Part shown: positions 48,836 through 56,615 of the stretch, piece by piece
How the letters are laid out: each line of letters starts with the position of its first letter
Numbering within the stretch: the first letter of the stretch is position 1
From: an uncultured Microcaldota archaeon
GTDB lineage: Archaea; Micrarchaeota; Micrarchaeia; Burarchaeales; Fermentimicrarchaeaceae
NCBI GenBank assembly: GCA_903884505.1
Contig: CAISET010000027.1
Span: forward strand, 1-64,000
Length of the DNA: 64,000 bases
Reading direction: 5' to 3'
Translations under genes and position numbers: made by a program
Notes under the pieces: model-generated
Database searches by the model: none
Seen by the model: the letters and a program-made list of their open reading frames with translations, nothing else
Told to the model about the DNA's origin: nothing

Positions 48836-49519
48836 ATGGTGGAATTTGATTGGAGCATAGTAATGCAGCGCATGTCTGAGGCTACTGCCGCGATGGCAGT
48901 CGGCCTGATGCAGGCGGTCTGGGCGGCGTTCATCATCGTCGCTTACTACATTCTCGGCTGGTGCATCGCATTCGTCCTGATTGGGCTTCTCAAGAGCGCA
49001 TTCGCGAGCATAAAGCTCGAGCAGAAGATAAAGGAGCTTGGCATCCAGAACGCACTGCTTGGGATCAAGCTGACCGACCTGGTTTACGGGCTGCTTAAAT
49101 TCTATATTATAGTGGTGTTCCTCGGCGCTGCTGCCGCGCGCGTGGAGCTCGGGATTGTGACCGAGAAGCTGATTGACCTTGCGAACTACGTCCCGAACCT
49201 CATGCAGGGCCTTATCATAATCGTCGCGGCCCTGTTTGCGGCTGACTATGTCGCGGGAAGGATCAAGGGCGTGCAGTTCGCGAGGACCCTCGGCATGCTC
49301 ATAAAGGTCTTCGTTGGATACACCGCGCTGGTTATCGCGATGCCGTCCATCCTGCCCCAGGCTGACACCTCAATCCTCAAGACCGCATTCACCCTGGTGG
49401 TAAGCTCGGTGGCAATCGCCGTTGGCTTGGGCCTGGGCATTGCGCTCGGCTGGGGCCTGAAGGACACGGTCAGCGAAGTCGCGAAGAAGAAGAGGAAAAT
49501 GCTCGAGAACCTCCTTTAA
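48836..49519 (+). CDS. MscS-like transmembrane-helix protein
   Basis: The 227-residue protein has five or so membrane helices with the conserved TM-helix element seen in mechanosensitive-channel relatives: FVLIGLLKSAFASIKLEQKIKE and the downstream LGIKLTDLVYGLLKFYIIVVF, then VAIAVGLGLGIALGWGLKDTVSE like the MscS pore helix. The beta domain of true MscS channels is missing. A channel or scaffold role is inferred. GGTGG precedes the ATG. Confidence 0.72.
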   Translation: MVEFDWSIVMQRMSEATAAMAVGLMQAVWAAFIIVAYYILGWCIAFVLIGLLKSAFASIKLEQKIKELGIQNALLGIKLTDLVYGLLKFYIIVVFLGAAAARVELGIVTEKLIDLANYVPNLMQGLIIIVAALFAADYVAGRIKGVQFARTLGMLIKVFVGYTALVIAMPSILPQADTSILKTAFTLVVSSVAIAVGLGLGIALGWGLKDTVSEVAKKKRKMLENLL

Positions 49520-49520
49520 G

Positions 49521-49567
49521 GTTCCTTCTTTTCCTTTTTCTTTCCCTTTTTTCTTCATCTTTTTTGT
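49521..49567 (+). terminator. poly-pyrimidine terminator
   Basis: Immediately after the TAA at 49517-49519 comes a 45-base pyrimidine tract with several T runs (CTTTTTCTTTCCCTTTTTTC and a later TTTTTT), a typical archaeal terminator for the preceding gene. Confidence 0.5.
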
Positions 49568-49591
49568 GCCGTCCCCCAGAAGAATCCCTGC

Positions 49592-49777
49592 ATGAAGCCG
49601 CACATCCGCACCCCGCTCCCGGGCCCGAATGAGAGGAAGACGGCTGCGATGAAAAGGTTCGCGGTGAATTCTACTTTCGAGTACCCTTCTGCGATCAGGG
49701 ATGGGAAGGGCTGCTGGCTTGAGGACACGGACGGGAACAGTTTTCATGGCGTCTGCCCGAGCGGAGTCTCAATCTAG
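49592..49777 (+). pseudogene. truncated class III aminotransferase N-terminus
   Basis: The 61-codon frame matches only the N-terminal part of archaeal class III (4-aminobutyrate/amino-acid racemase-like) aminotransferases: KPHIRTPLPGPNERK, then YPSAIRDGKGCWLEDTDGN and HGVCPSGVSI. It ends at a TAG where such enzymes normally continue for about 380 residues. No PLP lysine region follows, so it is a relic. Confidence 0.65.
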
Positions 49778-49806
49778 GGTTATGCTTGCTTGTCTTCAAT
49801 CTAGGA

Positions 49807-50715
49807 TTAGGTCGACTTCTGGACCGTCTCTACTGCTATGTAAAGAGTTTCAGTTATGCTGCCGTCGTTAACATCCACGACGTAGCCGTAGGGCCACGCA
49901 CGGGTTATGTCGTATCTCGCTATATCCTCCATCCTGGAGTTCATGAGGACTATAGCCATGTTGCGCCTGCTGACCGAGCCGCTTATTGTCTGGTAGCGCC
50001 AGCTATAGAGCTCACTCTGCTGCATGTACGGGATGCGCAGGACTATGTTGCGCGGCGTGCCTGTCGGGCCGTTGGAAAGGAAGAGCGCATCTGGGTTCTT
50101 GGGGTCGAGCCTCTCGCCGGGCGCAACCGTTACCCCTACGCGGTCATAGCTGCTTGAGGTCACTATGCCGTCAATCTCAACCCTGAACCCACCATAGCCT
50201 GCGCCCAGGTAGTCGAGCCAGACAACGCCCGTGGGCGCATCACCCTCGCCCCCTCCAACGCCTGCAGGGGTAGGTGTTGGCGTCGGGGTTGGAGTAGGTG
50301 TTGCCTCGGGCGTCGGGGTTGGAGTTGAAACAGGAGTTGGGGTGGGAGTAGGTGTTGCCTCAGGAGTCGGAGTGGGCGTCGGCGCGATTTCGACGCAGGT
50401 GCAGTTGATTGTGCAGAACAGCCCTGATGGGCACGGTATTCCGCGCTCGCACATTTCACCCAGGTCCAGAATTCCATTGCCGCAATAAGGTGAAGGCTGC
50501 GGGGTCGGTGTCACGGTGGGCGTTTCAGTGGGCGCGGGAGTGCCGGTTTGCTCGGGCGTCGCGGTCGGCACAGGTGTGCCGGTTGGCGCTGGAGTCGCCG
50601 TGTGCACTGGCGTAGGGGTAGGAGTAGGGGTGCCGCCCTGCCACGGGAGCGTTATGCAGCCCGCGAGCAGTATGACCGCCGCAGCCGCAATGATGATAAG
50701 ATTGAAGTGTTTCAT
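49807..50715 (-). CDS. lipoprotein with Thr/Pro linkers and gp19-like tail-tube domain
   Basis: The roughly 302-residue protein has a lipobox (VILLAGC), a first (TP)n linker, a short Cys-rich module ([18 protein letters not shown]), a second long TP linker, and a C-terminal domain of about 130 residues. That domain has [19 protein letters not shown], the middle [20 protein letters not shown] and [20 protein letters not shown]. This order resembles phage T4 gp19/contractile-injection tail-tube proteins. The assignment rests on motif order read by eye. ATG 50715 has GGTGAAGG upstream; GTG 50724 is possible. Confidence 0.65.
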   Translation of the reverse strand: MKHFNLIIIAAAAVILLAGCITLPWQGGTPTPTPTPVHTATPAPTGTPVPTATPEQTGTPAPTETPTVTPTPQPSPYCGNGILDLGEMCERGIPCPSGLFCTINCTCVEIAPTPTPTPEATPTPTPTPVSTPTPTPEATPTPTPTPTPTPAGVGGGEGDAPTGVVWLDYLGAGYGGFRVEIDGIVTSSSYDRVGVTVAPGERLDPKNPDALFLSNGPTGTPRNIVLRIPYMQQSELYSWRYQTISGSVSRRNMAIVLMNSRMEDIARYDITRAWPYGYVVDVNDGSITETLYIAVETVQKST

Positions 50716-50720
50716 TCCCT

Positions 50721-51209
50721 TCACCCGATGACGCCCAAATCCCTCTCAAACGTCGTATAATTGTAGATGTAAGTCGCATATGTTATCCCATGTATGAGCC
50801 CCGTCGTCCGCGAGGCGGGCGTTGTGCGGTAGAAGAAATACTGGGTCTGCACCACTCCTGAGCCCGTGCGGATTTTCAGTACCATATCCTTCATATGGCC
50901 CGGGGTGCCCGGGTCCTCAGTATACCACGCTTTCAGGCTGCTGTCATTGTAGAACCCTGAAACCGGCGCCGTTATGAAGAGGGCGCTGTAGGTCGTTGCG
51001 CCAGGCGATTTGGTGACCGTTGGTGAACCGCCTACTCTGGTTTCCACTATTTCCGTGAAGGTCGAGAATTCAATCGGGTTGTTTGGGTACGCCTGGTACC
51101 TGGCATCATACTGTAATATGGTGGAGAACGGGCCGTCCGGCAGTGCCGGGCGCGCATTGATTATGAGCGCGAATGCAAGCAGCGCGAAGAGGATTGCGTA
51201 AAGCCTCAT
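50721..51209 (-). CDS. secreted protein, possibly gp19-like
   Basis: The 162-residue protein has a signal peptide (to about residue 19) and an exposed beta-rich domain. FSTFTEIVETRVGG, SPGATTYSALFITAPV, SSLKAWYTEDPG and MKDMVLKIRTGSG follow in the order seen in the first half of tail-tube-like proteins, but the closing AWP-type motif is absent. The stop overlaps the next gene start, so it is co-expressed with the gp19-like lipoprotein. It could be a partner subunit. Identification is tentative. Confidence 0.55.
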   Translation of the reverse strand: MRLYAILFALLAFALIINARPALPDGPFSTILQYDARYQAYPNNPIEFSTFTEIVETRVGGSPTVTKSPGATTYSALFITAPVSGFYNDSSLKAWYTEDPGTPGHMKDMVLKIRTGSGVVQTQYFFYRTTPASRTTGLIHGITYATYIYNYTTFERDLGVIG

Positions 51210-51239
51210 GAAGGTTTTATTGAAAGAGAGGATTTATTA

Positions 51240-51309
51240 ATCGATTGTTGCCTTCCGCAGCTTCTCCGAGTAGTCTATGCAGGCCGCCTTCTTGTCCGTA
51301 AACTCCTCT
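51240..51309 (-). other. coding-like remnant after lipoprotein stop
   Basis: In frame beyond the TAA of the gene ending at 51321, the minus strand reads GDSIEEFTDKKAACIDYSEK and a few more codons to a second TAA. The octamer GGTGACTC occurs on both sides of the first stop. This may be the old C-terminus of the upstream protein or a leftover of another gene. No start codon precedes it. Confidence 0.25.
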
Positions 51310-51320
51310 ATCGAGTCACC

Positions 51321-52049
51321 TTATGACGGAGTCACGGTCGGCGTGTCTATCAGGTAGAAGTCATCGACCTCGATGTAGCCGTGCTGCCTTGTGGCGGATG
51401 CGTCCACAATCTTCAGGTAGCCCCTCTTGTTAAGCCATTGGCTCACGTCCCAGGAATAGCGCCTGAAGCTTGTCGTTGGGTTGTCCGGCTCAAGGTGCTT
51501 CACGGGCTGCCCGTCAACCCAGAGCTCAACGTAAATCTGCCCATTCTGCATTCCGGTTGCGAGGAATTCCAGGTAAGGCTTGGAGATTGTAAACGCATCG
51601 GAGGTAAGCGTGCCCCTTGCGCCGGCGTCCCGGATTGGGAGATATGAGGAGGCGGCATACCTTCCCTCGTAGTTATAGTAAGGCTGGTCCAGGTACATGT
51701 GGTTCACGTTCGCGGTGATGATGTCGGACGGCTCGCTTCCGAAGCCAGTATCGGTCACGGTCCAGTGCGAGTAGTCGCCCGTCTCGAAGTTTCCGTTCTG
51801 CAGTGGAACCTTTGCTGGCTGGACAGCCGGAGTCGGGGTCGGCGCGGGAGTCTGGGTGGTAGAGGGCGTATGCGTTGCTATCGGAGTCGGCGCGGGAGTC
51901 GCGGCGTGGAATGGCGTCGGAGTTGCAGGTGGAGTATATGTGGGCGTGGGGGTCGGGGTTGTCTCGCCGATTGGAATGGAGATTCCGCAAACGGAGAACA
52001 GCATAAGAACGGCGCCTGCAGCAGCGAGAATTGCGAAATTCCCGGACAT
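51321..52049 (-). CDS. secreted Thr/Pro-linker protein with jelly-roll-like domain
   Basis: The 242-residue protein has a signal peptide or lipobox-like end (LMLFSVCGIS), a Thr/Pro-rich linker of about 60 residues and a C-terminal beta-sandwich domain (VPLQNGNFETGDYSHWTV, YVELWVDGQPVKHL, YIEVDDFYLID). That pattern resembles carbohydrate-binding jelly-roll modules. It is likely surface-attached. ATG 52049 is preceded by GAGGTGGT, which decides the start; earlier in-frame codons have no such site. It is divergent from the transglutaminase-like gene. Confidence 0.68.
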   Translation of the reverse strand: MSGNFAILAAAGAVLMLFSVCGISIPIGETTPTPTPTYTPPATPTPFHAATPAPTPIATHTPSTTQTPAPTPTPAVQPAKVPLQNGNFETGDYSHWTVTDTGFGSEPSDIITANVNHMYLDQPYYNYEGRYAASSYLPIRDAGARGTLTSDAFTISKPYLEFLATGMQNGQIYVELWVDGQPVKHLEPDNPTTSFRRYSWDVSQWLNKRGYLKIVDASATRQHGYIEVDDFYLIDTPTVTPS

Positions 52050-52077
52050 CCGACCACCTCGGATTAGCTTTCGCGCC

Positions 52078-52090
52078 ACTATTTAAAAAT
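52078..52090. promoter_or_regulatory. shared TATA region of two divergent exoprotein genes
   Basis: CTATTTAAAAATGG provides a TATA box about 27 nt ahead of ATG 52111 on the plus strand (leaderless). On the minus strand (TTTTTAAATAG) it provides one about 33 nt ahead of ATG 52049, which keeps a Shine-Dalgarno sequence. Confidence 0.45.
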
Positions 52091-52110
52091 GGCGCGCCAA
52101 ATGATTTGCC

Positions 52111-54243
52111 ATGAGGTTCCTCGCATCAGCACTTCTTCTTTTCGCGCTTCTCCACCTCGCGCAGGCGATAACCCTCTCGGACCCGCAACTTGTGAAGAGC
52201 ATGGATATCGAGGTCACCGAGAGCGGGAATATTTCCGCGACGAGCGGGGAAATGACTAACCTGAGCATGAATACGACGATTCCGCAGGCATCCGCATACC
52301 AGACGATAAACTACAGCGGGAGGACTGCCGTGGATGCAGATGGCAATATCCTCGCGAGCATCAGCGAGGCCGCGCCGCCCAACCCCTACAATTACGAGAT
52401 AAGGAGCACGGGCACCGTGAGGGAGAGGGTTACTGGCGAGCTGCCGCGAAGCTATATCGTTCCCCCGGAATACGCGAGATACACGCTCCCGGGCCCGAAG
52501 GTGCAGAGCGACGACCCGGAGATAAGGAGTGTGGCGCAGGAGGTGACCGCGAATTCGACGGACGACTGGGAGCGGGTTGCGAAGCTGGCGGTTTTTGTCA
52601 ATAATTATGTGCAATATGATGAGAGCTACACCGGGCAGGAGAAGGACGCGAAATGGGTGCTGCAGAACAGGAGGGGCGTGTGCGTGGAATATTCTACGCT
52701 GTTCATCGCGCTCTCGCGCTCGCTCGGCATTCCCTCCAGGTTCGTTTCGGGCTACGCCTTCAGCAGATACGGGACATGGCTCGGGCACTCCTGGGCAGAA
52801 GTGTATCTGGGCGAGTGGGTGCCGGTGGACCCGACCTGGCTCGAGGCGGGCCATCTCGACGCCACGCACGTTGAAACGTTCAAGAGCGCGGACAACGGGG
52901 CCGAGGGGAACGCTGTCGCTTTCATTGGCCATGGCGCGCAACTCGAATGGAACCGGAGCGAGGCATTTGGCGGGCAGACCGAGGCCGTGCGCGCAAGCAA
53001 CCTCCAGTCCAGCGAGCGGATTGCAGGCTATGAGCTTAGCTCCGGGGAGACGGAGCTCGGGTTCGGGGACGAGACGATTGTGGCGGTGAAGATTACGGGA
53101 ACGGATTACCGGATTGCCGAGCTCAGCCTCGCGCAGTGCACGGGCGGCGGCAACCCCGTGAGCGTCATTGGCGAGGCGCACAAGACCGTGATACTGAGGC
53201 CGGGCGAGGAGCAGTTCGTCCTCTGGAGGGTCAAGGCGAACGACCTGCTTTCATCCGGATATATCTACACCTGCCCCATGGTGGTCAATTCAGGCTATTT
53301 CGAGGAAAAGATGTTCGAGCTGAAGGTCACTCCGGAAAAAACCTGGAGGCCGGAGTTCACCGCGTGGCTCGGGAAGAGCTCGCTCGGGCTCGGGGAGGAG
53401 CAGGAAGTCTATTATACCGTCTCCAGCCCGGATGCGGGGACCATTGAGCTTTCGGCCGAGGACGCGCGGCGCTCGGCAGCCGCAACCGCAGGCACGTGGA
53501 ACTTCAGCTACATCCCATCACATTTGGGGCAGAACACGGTTTATGTGCACTGGGGAGGGGTCGTGCAGGAGCTGTCGTTCAATGTCAGCGAGGAGTCCGC
53601 GGTTGGGATAGCAAACCTCACTGCGCCGGCGTTCGCGGTCGAGGGATATGATGTGCCCATCCAGGTGCGCGTAAGAAGCAATGGGACGGCTGCAAGGAGC
53701 GTCGGGATTACCGCGAGCATCGGTTCCCAGTCAGCCAGCACGCAAGCCACGTTTGCCGGGGAGCAGACGTTCAACTTCTCATTACTGGCGAACGGGACCG
53801 GCATGCAGAATGTGAGCGCGGTGCTGGAGAGCTCGGGGATTAGGGAGGAGGCGCATTCGCTCATCGAGATTCAGCCCAGGCCGGCTGTCTCCATTTCAAA
53901 TGTGAGCTTTGCCTTTGTCGGAAGCGAAACAACTGTGATACTCTGGCTGAATGCGACCGGGGAGCCGAGGGCGATGAACATCTCGGTGGATGGGACCAGT
54001 GTTCCTGCGCAGCCCGGGGAGGTCAGCGTGAGCAGCCCGCCGGGCAACAAGACGATGGGAATCGAGTGGCTGGATGTCGCGGGGAACTACTATTCGATGA
54101 ACCAGACGTTATACGTGCCCGCAAGGGGCGAGCCGACCCCAACTCCTACCGCGGCAGAAACTCCGGAGGAGAAGCCCTTTTGCGCCGGATTCATTTTCCT
54201 GGCCATTCTCGCGGCGCCGCTTTTCGCGAACAGATACTTTTAA
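52111..54243 (+). CDS. secreted transglutaminase-like protein with membrane anchor
   Basis: The 710-residue exoprotein has a signal peptide to about residue 19 and a transglutaminase-like core with catalytic C191 (RRGVCVEYS), H226 (WLGHSWAEVYL) and D240 (VPVDPTW). Two to three Ig-like beta domains follow (about 300-660) with many N-glycosylation sites, then a short Pro/Thr linker and a C-terminal membrane helix. Archaeal relatives are thought to act as surface proteases or cross-linkers. It sits directly before the pilus locus, which suggests a cell-surface role. Confidence 0.85.
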   Translation: MRFLASALLLFALLHLAQAITLSDPQLVKSMDIEVTESGNISATSGEMTNLSMNTTIPQASAYQTINYSGRTAVDADGNILASISEAAPPNPYNYEIRSTGTVRERVTGELPRSYIVPPEYARYTLPGPKVQSDDPEIRSVAQEVTANSTDDWERVAKLAVFVNNYVQYDESYTGQEKDAKWVLQNRRGVCVEYSTLFIALSRSLGIPSRFVSGYAFSRYGTWLGHSWAEVYLGEWVPVDPTWLEAGHLDATHVETFKSADNGAEGNAVAFIGHGAQLEWNRSEAFGGQTEAVRASNLQSSERIAGYELSSGETELGFGDETIVAVKITGTDYRIAELSLAQCTGGGNPVSVIGEAHKTVILRPGEEQFVLWRVKANDLLSSGYIYTCPMVVNSGYFEEKMFELKVTPEKTWRPEFTAWLGKSSLGLGEEQEVYYTVSSPDAGTIELSAEDARRSAAATAGTWNFSYIPSHLGQNTVYVHWGGVVQELSFNVSEESAVGIANLTAPAFAVEGYDVPIQVRVRSNGTAARSVGITASIGSQSASTQATFAGEQTFNFSLLANGTGMQNVSAVLESSGIREEAHSLIEIQPRPAVSISNVSFAFVGSETTVILWLNATGEPRAMNISVDGTSVPAQPGEVSVSSPPGNKTMGIEWLDVAGNYYSMNQTLYVPARGEPTPTPTAAETPEEKPFCAGFIFLAILAAPLFANRYF

Positions 54244-54268
54244 AACCAGCCGCGCCGATTTCTACGCC

Positions 54269-54694
54269 ATGAGGACAGCACGCGGCCAGTCAGCAGTTGA
54301 ATACGCATCCATCCTTGTTCTCCTTCTGATAGCCCTGATACCTATAGTCTACATCGGGCTTTCGACGATTGAGGACAGCTACAGGATTTCGCAGGCGTCC
54401 GTGGCCGTGGTCTCCATGTCGGACGCGGCCGACCTGGTGTTCGCGCAGGGGCCAGGCGCATCTACGCTAGTGGACGTCTACCTGCCGAGGTCCGTGAATC
54501 CCGCGAAGACGAACGTTTCCGGAAAGGAGATAAGAATCAACGTCTTCCTCACCAGCGGCGCGGAGCATGATTTTTTCGCGATAACCAGGGGAAACCTGAC
54601 CGGTTCGCTCCCGACGAGCGAGGGCAGGCACAGGCTGCGCATCGAGATGCTGGCGTCAGGCGTCGTCCAGATAATGGAGCCTTCCTATGGGTGA
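54269..54694 (+). CDS. class III signal-peptide pilin-like protein
   Basis: The 141-residue protein has a short basic leader and the RGQSAVEY processing motif followed by a hydrophobic helix (ASILVLLLIALIPIVYI), the archaeal type IV pilin pattern cleaved by prepilin peptidase before the QSAVE motif. The exposed part is beta-rich. A TATA box (CTTTTAAAAC at about 54237-54246) places the transcription start at the ATG. It is the first gene of a long plus-strand pilus operon. Confidence 0.82.
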   Translation: MRTARGQSAVEYASILVLLLIALIPIVYIGLSTIEDSYRISQASVAVVSMSDAADLVFAQGPGASTLVDVYLPRSVNPAKTNVSGKEIRINVFLTSGAEHDFFAITRGNLTGSLPTSEGRHRLRIEMLASGVVQIMEPSYG

Positions 54695-55103
54695 GAAAGG
54701 CCAGGCGAGCGTAGAGGCGATGGGCTGCATCGTGGTACTGGTGCTCATCGCCGCCGTGGCGCAGTTCTTCGTCTTCGACAGGATGGTCAGGATGCAGGAG
54801 CTGCGGCAATACATGAGCGCCCTGGACATCTGCAACGGAGTGGCAAGCGAGCTGAACCTCGCGGGCTACTCGGAGGGGCTTTCCTCCCAGTTCTACATCC
54901 CGGGCGATGTTGCCGGGACGAATTACACGCTCATGGTCACAAACGAGTATGTCACCGTCGATTATTCCGACAAGAGCTGCGTGAGGAGATTCAACGCGCT
55001 GCAGGTGAATTATAACGGCACTGCCCCGCCGTTCGCGCTTGCCGGGGGCACGTACAGGATGAACAACACCGGAGGGGTGGTGACGATTGCGAAGGTTTCA
55101 TAG
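54687..55103 (+). CDS. class III signal-peptide pilin-like protein
   Basis: The 138-residue protein begins GEKGQASVEAMGCIVVLVLI, the same leader-helix pattern as its neighbour, followed by an exposed domain with two Cys. It overlaps the previous gene by eight bases and the next by seventeen. It is a minor pilin candidate. Confidence 0.8.
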   Translation: MGEKGQASVEAMGCIVVLVLIAAVAQFFVFDRMVRMQELRQYMSALDICNGVASELNLAGYSEGLSSQFYIPGDVAGTNYTLMVTNEYVTVDYSDKSCVRRFNALQVNYNGTAPPFALAGGTYRMNNTGGVVTIAKVS

Positions 55104-56166
55104 GGCCCAGGTGCACTCGATAGACCTCATCATGGCCATAGTCATATTCCTGGTGCTGCTCTCGCTTTACCAGTTTACGTGGAACTCCGCTACCGCAACC
55201 ACCCAGGCCAGCGAGGAGGAGCTTTCCCTCAGGGCGTACCACGTCGCGAACAGCCTTTTCGAGTCCGGAGGCTATCCCGCGGACTGGAGCCCCGAGAACG
55301 TGAGCGTGATAGGGCTCGTGACCGAGAGGAACGTCGTTGACAGGAACAAGCTTATCAATTTCATAAAGCTGCTCAACACCAACTATTCGAAGGCGAAGGA
55401 GCTCCTCGGGCTCAGCGGGGAAGAGATATACATGAACGTGACGGATCCGCAGAACAACCTAATCTACCTGGACACGATGCCCGCGAGCGGGGGAATGCCC
55501 CCGAACATCGTGGCCCTGCAGGCCGCGCACACGGGCAGCACCGCGAAGGTGTCCGCGATACTCCGCGCGAACAACTCCATCGCCATCCTCTTCGACCAGT
55601 CCGGAAGCATGGGCGACAATCTCCCCGCCGAGGGGAGGTCGAAGCTCGACGCAGCGAAGCTCGCGTTCAACAACTTCCTGTTCGCAATACTGCCCGACGA
55701 CGAGATAGGGCTGACGACCTTCAGGGACTGCAGCGGCCCCGGCCCTTACACTGCGCAGAACTTCACGAGCGACCTCAACCTGGTGCGCCTTGCGGTGAAC
55801 GGGATGAGCGCCAATGGCTTGACCCCGCTCGCCGGAGGCACAACCTATGCGGCGAATTTCATCAACGGCTCTGCGCGCAATTCGAACCGCGTCCTCATAG
55901 TATTCTCGGACGGCGAAGAGACGTGCAACGGGAACCCGAGCGCCGCAGCGACATACGCCATGACGCGGGGCGTCGGCAAGATAGACACGATAGGCTTCGT
56001 CCTCGCCGACAACAGCACCGGCGCGACGCAGCTCAAGCAGATGGCATCCATAGGCCGGGGCACATATTATTCGGCAAACACCTCCGTGGAGCTGCAGCAG
56101 GCGCTGGAGCAGGCCTATTCGTCCAGCGAGGCCCAGGTCGTGGTAAACGTGGTGATATGGCAGTAA
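55087..56166 (+). CDS. VWA-domain pilin-like protein
   Basis: The 359-residue protein has an N-terminal pilin-like helix (RAQVHSIDLIMAIVIFLVLL), a helical spacer and a C-terminal VWA domain with MIDAS D170-x-S172-x-S174 (LFDQSGSM), the TFRD threonine region and FSDGEET. A pilin-like N-terminus joined to a VWA adhesion module suggests a tip or minor subunit. A TTG at 55087 gives a leader that fits the class III pattern; GTG 55111 would remove the charged leader. Confidence 0.8.
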   Translation: MRRFHRAQVHSIDLIMAIVIFLVLLSLYQFTWNSATATTQASEEELSLRAYHVANSLFESGGYPADWSPENVSVIGLVTERNVVDRNKLINFIKLLNTNYSKAKELLGLSGEEIYMNVTDPQNNLIYLDTMPASGGMPPNIVALQAAHTGSTAKVSAILRANNSIAILFDQSGSMGDNLPAEGRSKLDAAKLAFNNFLFAILPDDEIGLTTFRDCSGPGPYTAQNFTSDLNLVRLAVNGMSANGLTPLAGGTTYAANFINGSARNSNRVLIVFSDGEETCNGNPSAAATYAMTRGVGKIDTIGFVLADNSTGATQLKQMASIGRGTYYSANTSVELQQALEQAYSSSEAQVVVNVVIWQ

Positions 56167-56615
56167 AGGGAAAAATCGTGGTGAGGGGGTTCGTCTTCTC
56201 GCTCGATGCGCTCTTCGCGGTCATCCTGGCGGCGACAGCGGTCGCCGCGGTCGCGGGGATGACCATGACCAGCAAGAGCCAGGCGTACGGGAACATGCCG
56301 CTGGCGAGGGCGGCCCAGGACACGCTTACCCTGATGGACAAGCAGGGCTTCCTACCCAGCATGTTCAACATGACGGACCAGCAGGTGCAGGCGAGCATCG
56401 ACGGCAACTTCTCGTCCTATCTCCCGGTGCAGATGGGGGGCGAGCTCAACATAACCATATGCCGGTACAACGACCCGGGCTTCAACTGCAGCCGCAACTT
56501 TTACACTTCGGCAAGGAACCCGCCTTCGGGCTATTCGAGCAGTGCCAGGAGGGTCTTTGCGGACCCTCTGCACAACCAGTATGGCATAGCAGTGGTAAGG
56601 GTGTGGTACACTTGA
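56157..56615 (+). CDS. pilin-like protein
   Basis: The 152-residue protein has an N-terminal VVRGFVFSLDALFAVILAAT leader-helix and a variable exposed domain with two Cys. The ATG at 56157 overlaps the VWA gene by ten bases and has GTGGTGA just upstream. It is probably a minor pilin of the same filament. Confidence 0.75.
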   Translation: MAVKGKIVVRGFVFSLDALFAVILAATAVAAVAGMTMTSKSQAYGNMPLARAAQDTLTLMDKQGFLPSMFNMTDQQVQASIDGNFSSYLPVQMGGELNITICRYNDPGFNCSRNFYTSARNPPSGYSSSARRVFADPLHNQYGIAVVRVWYT

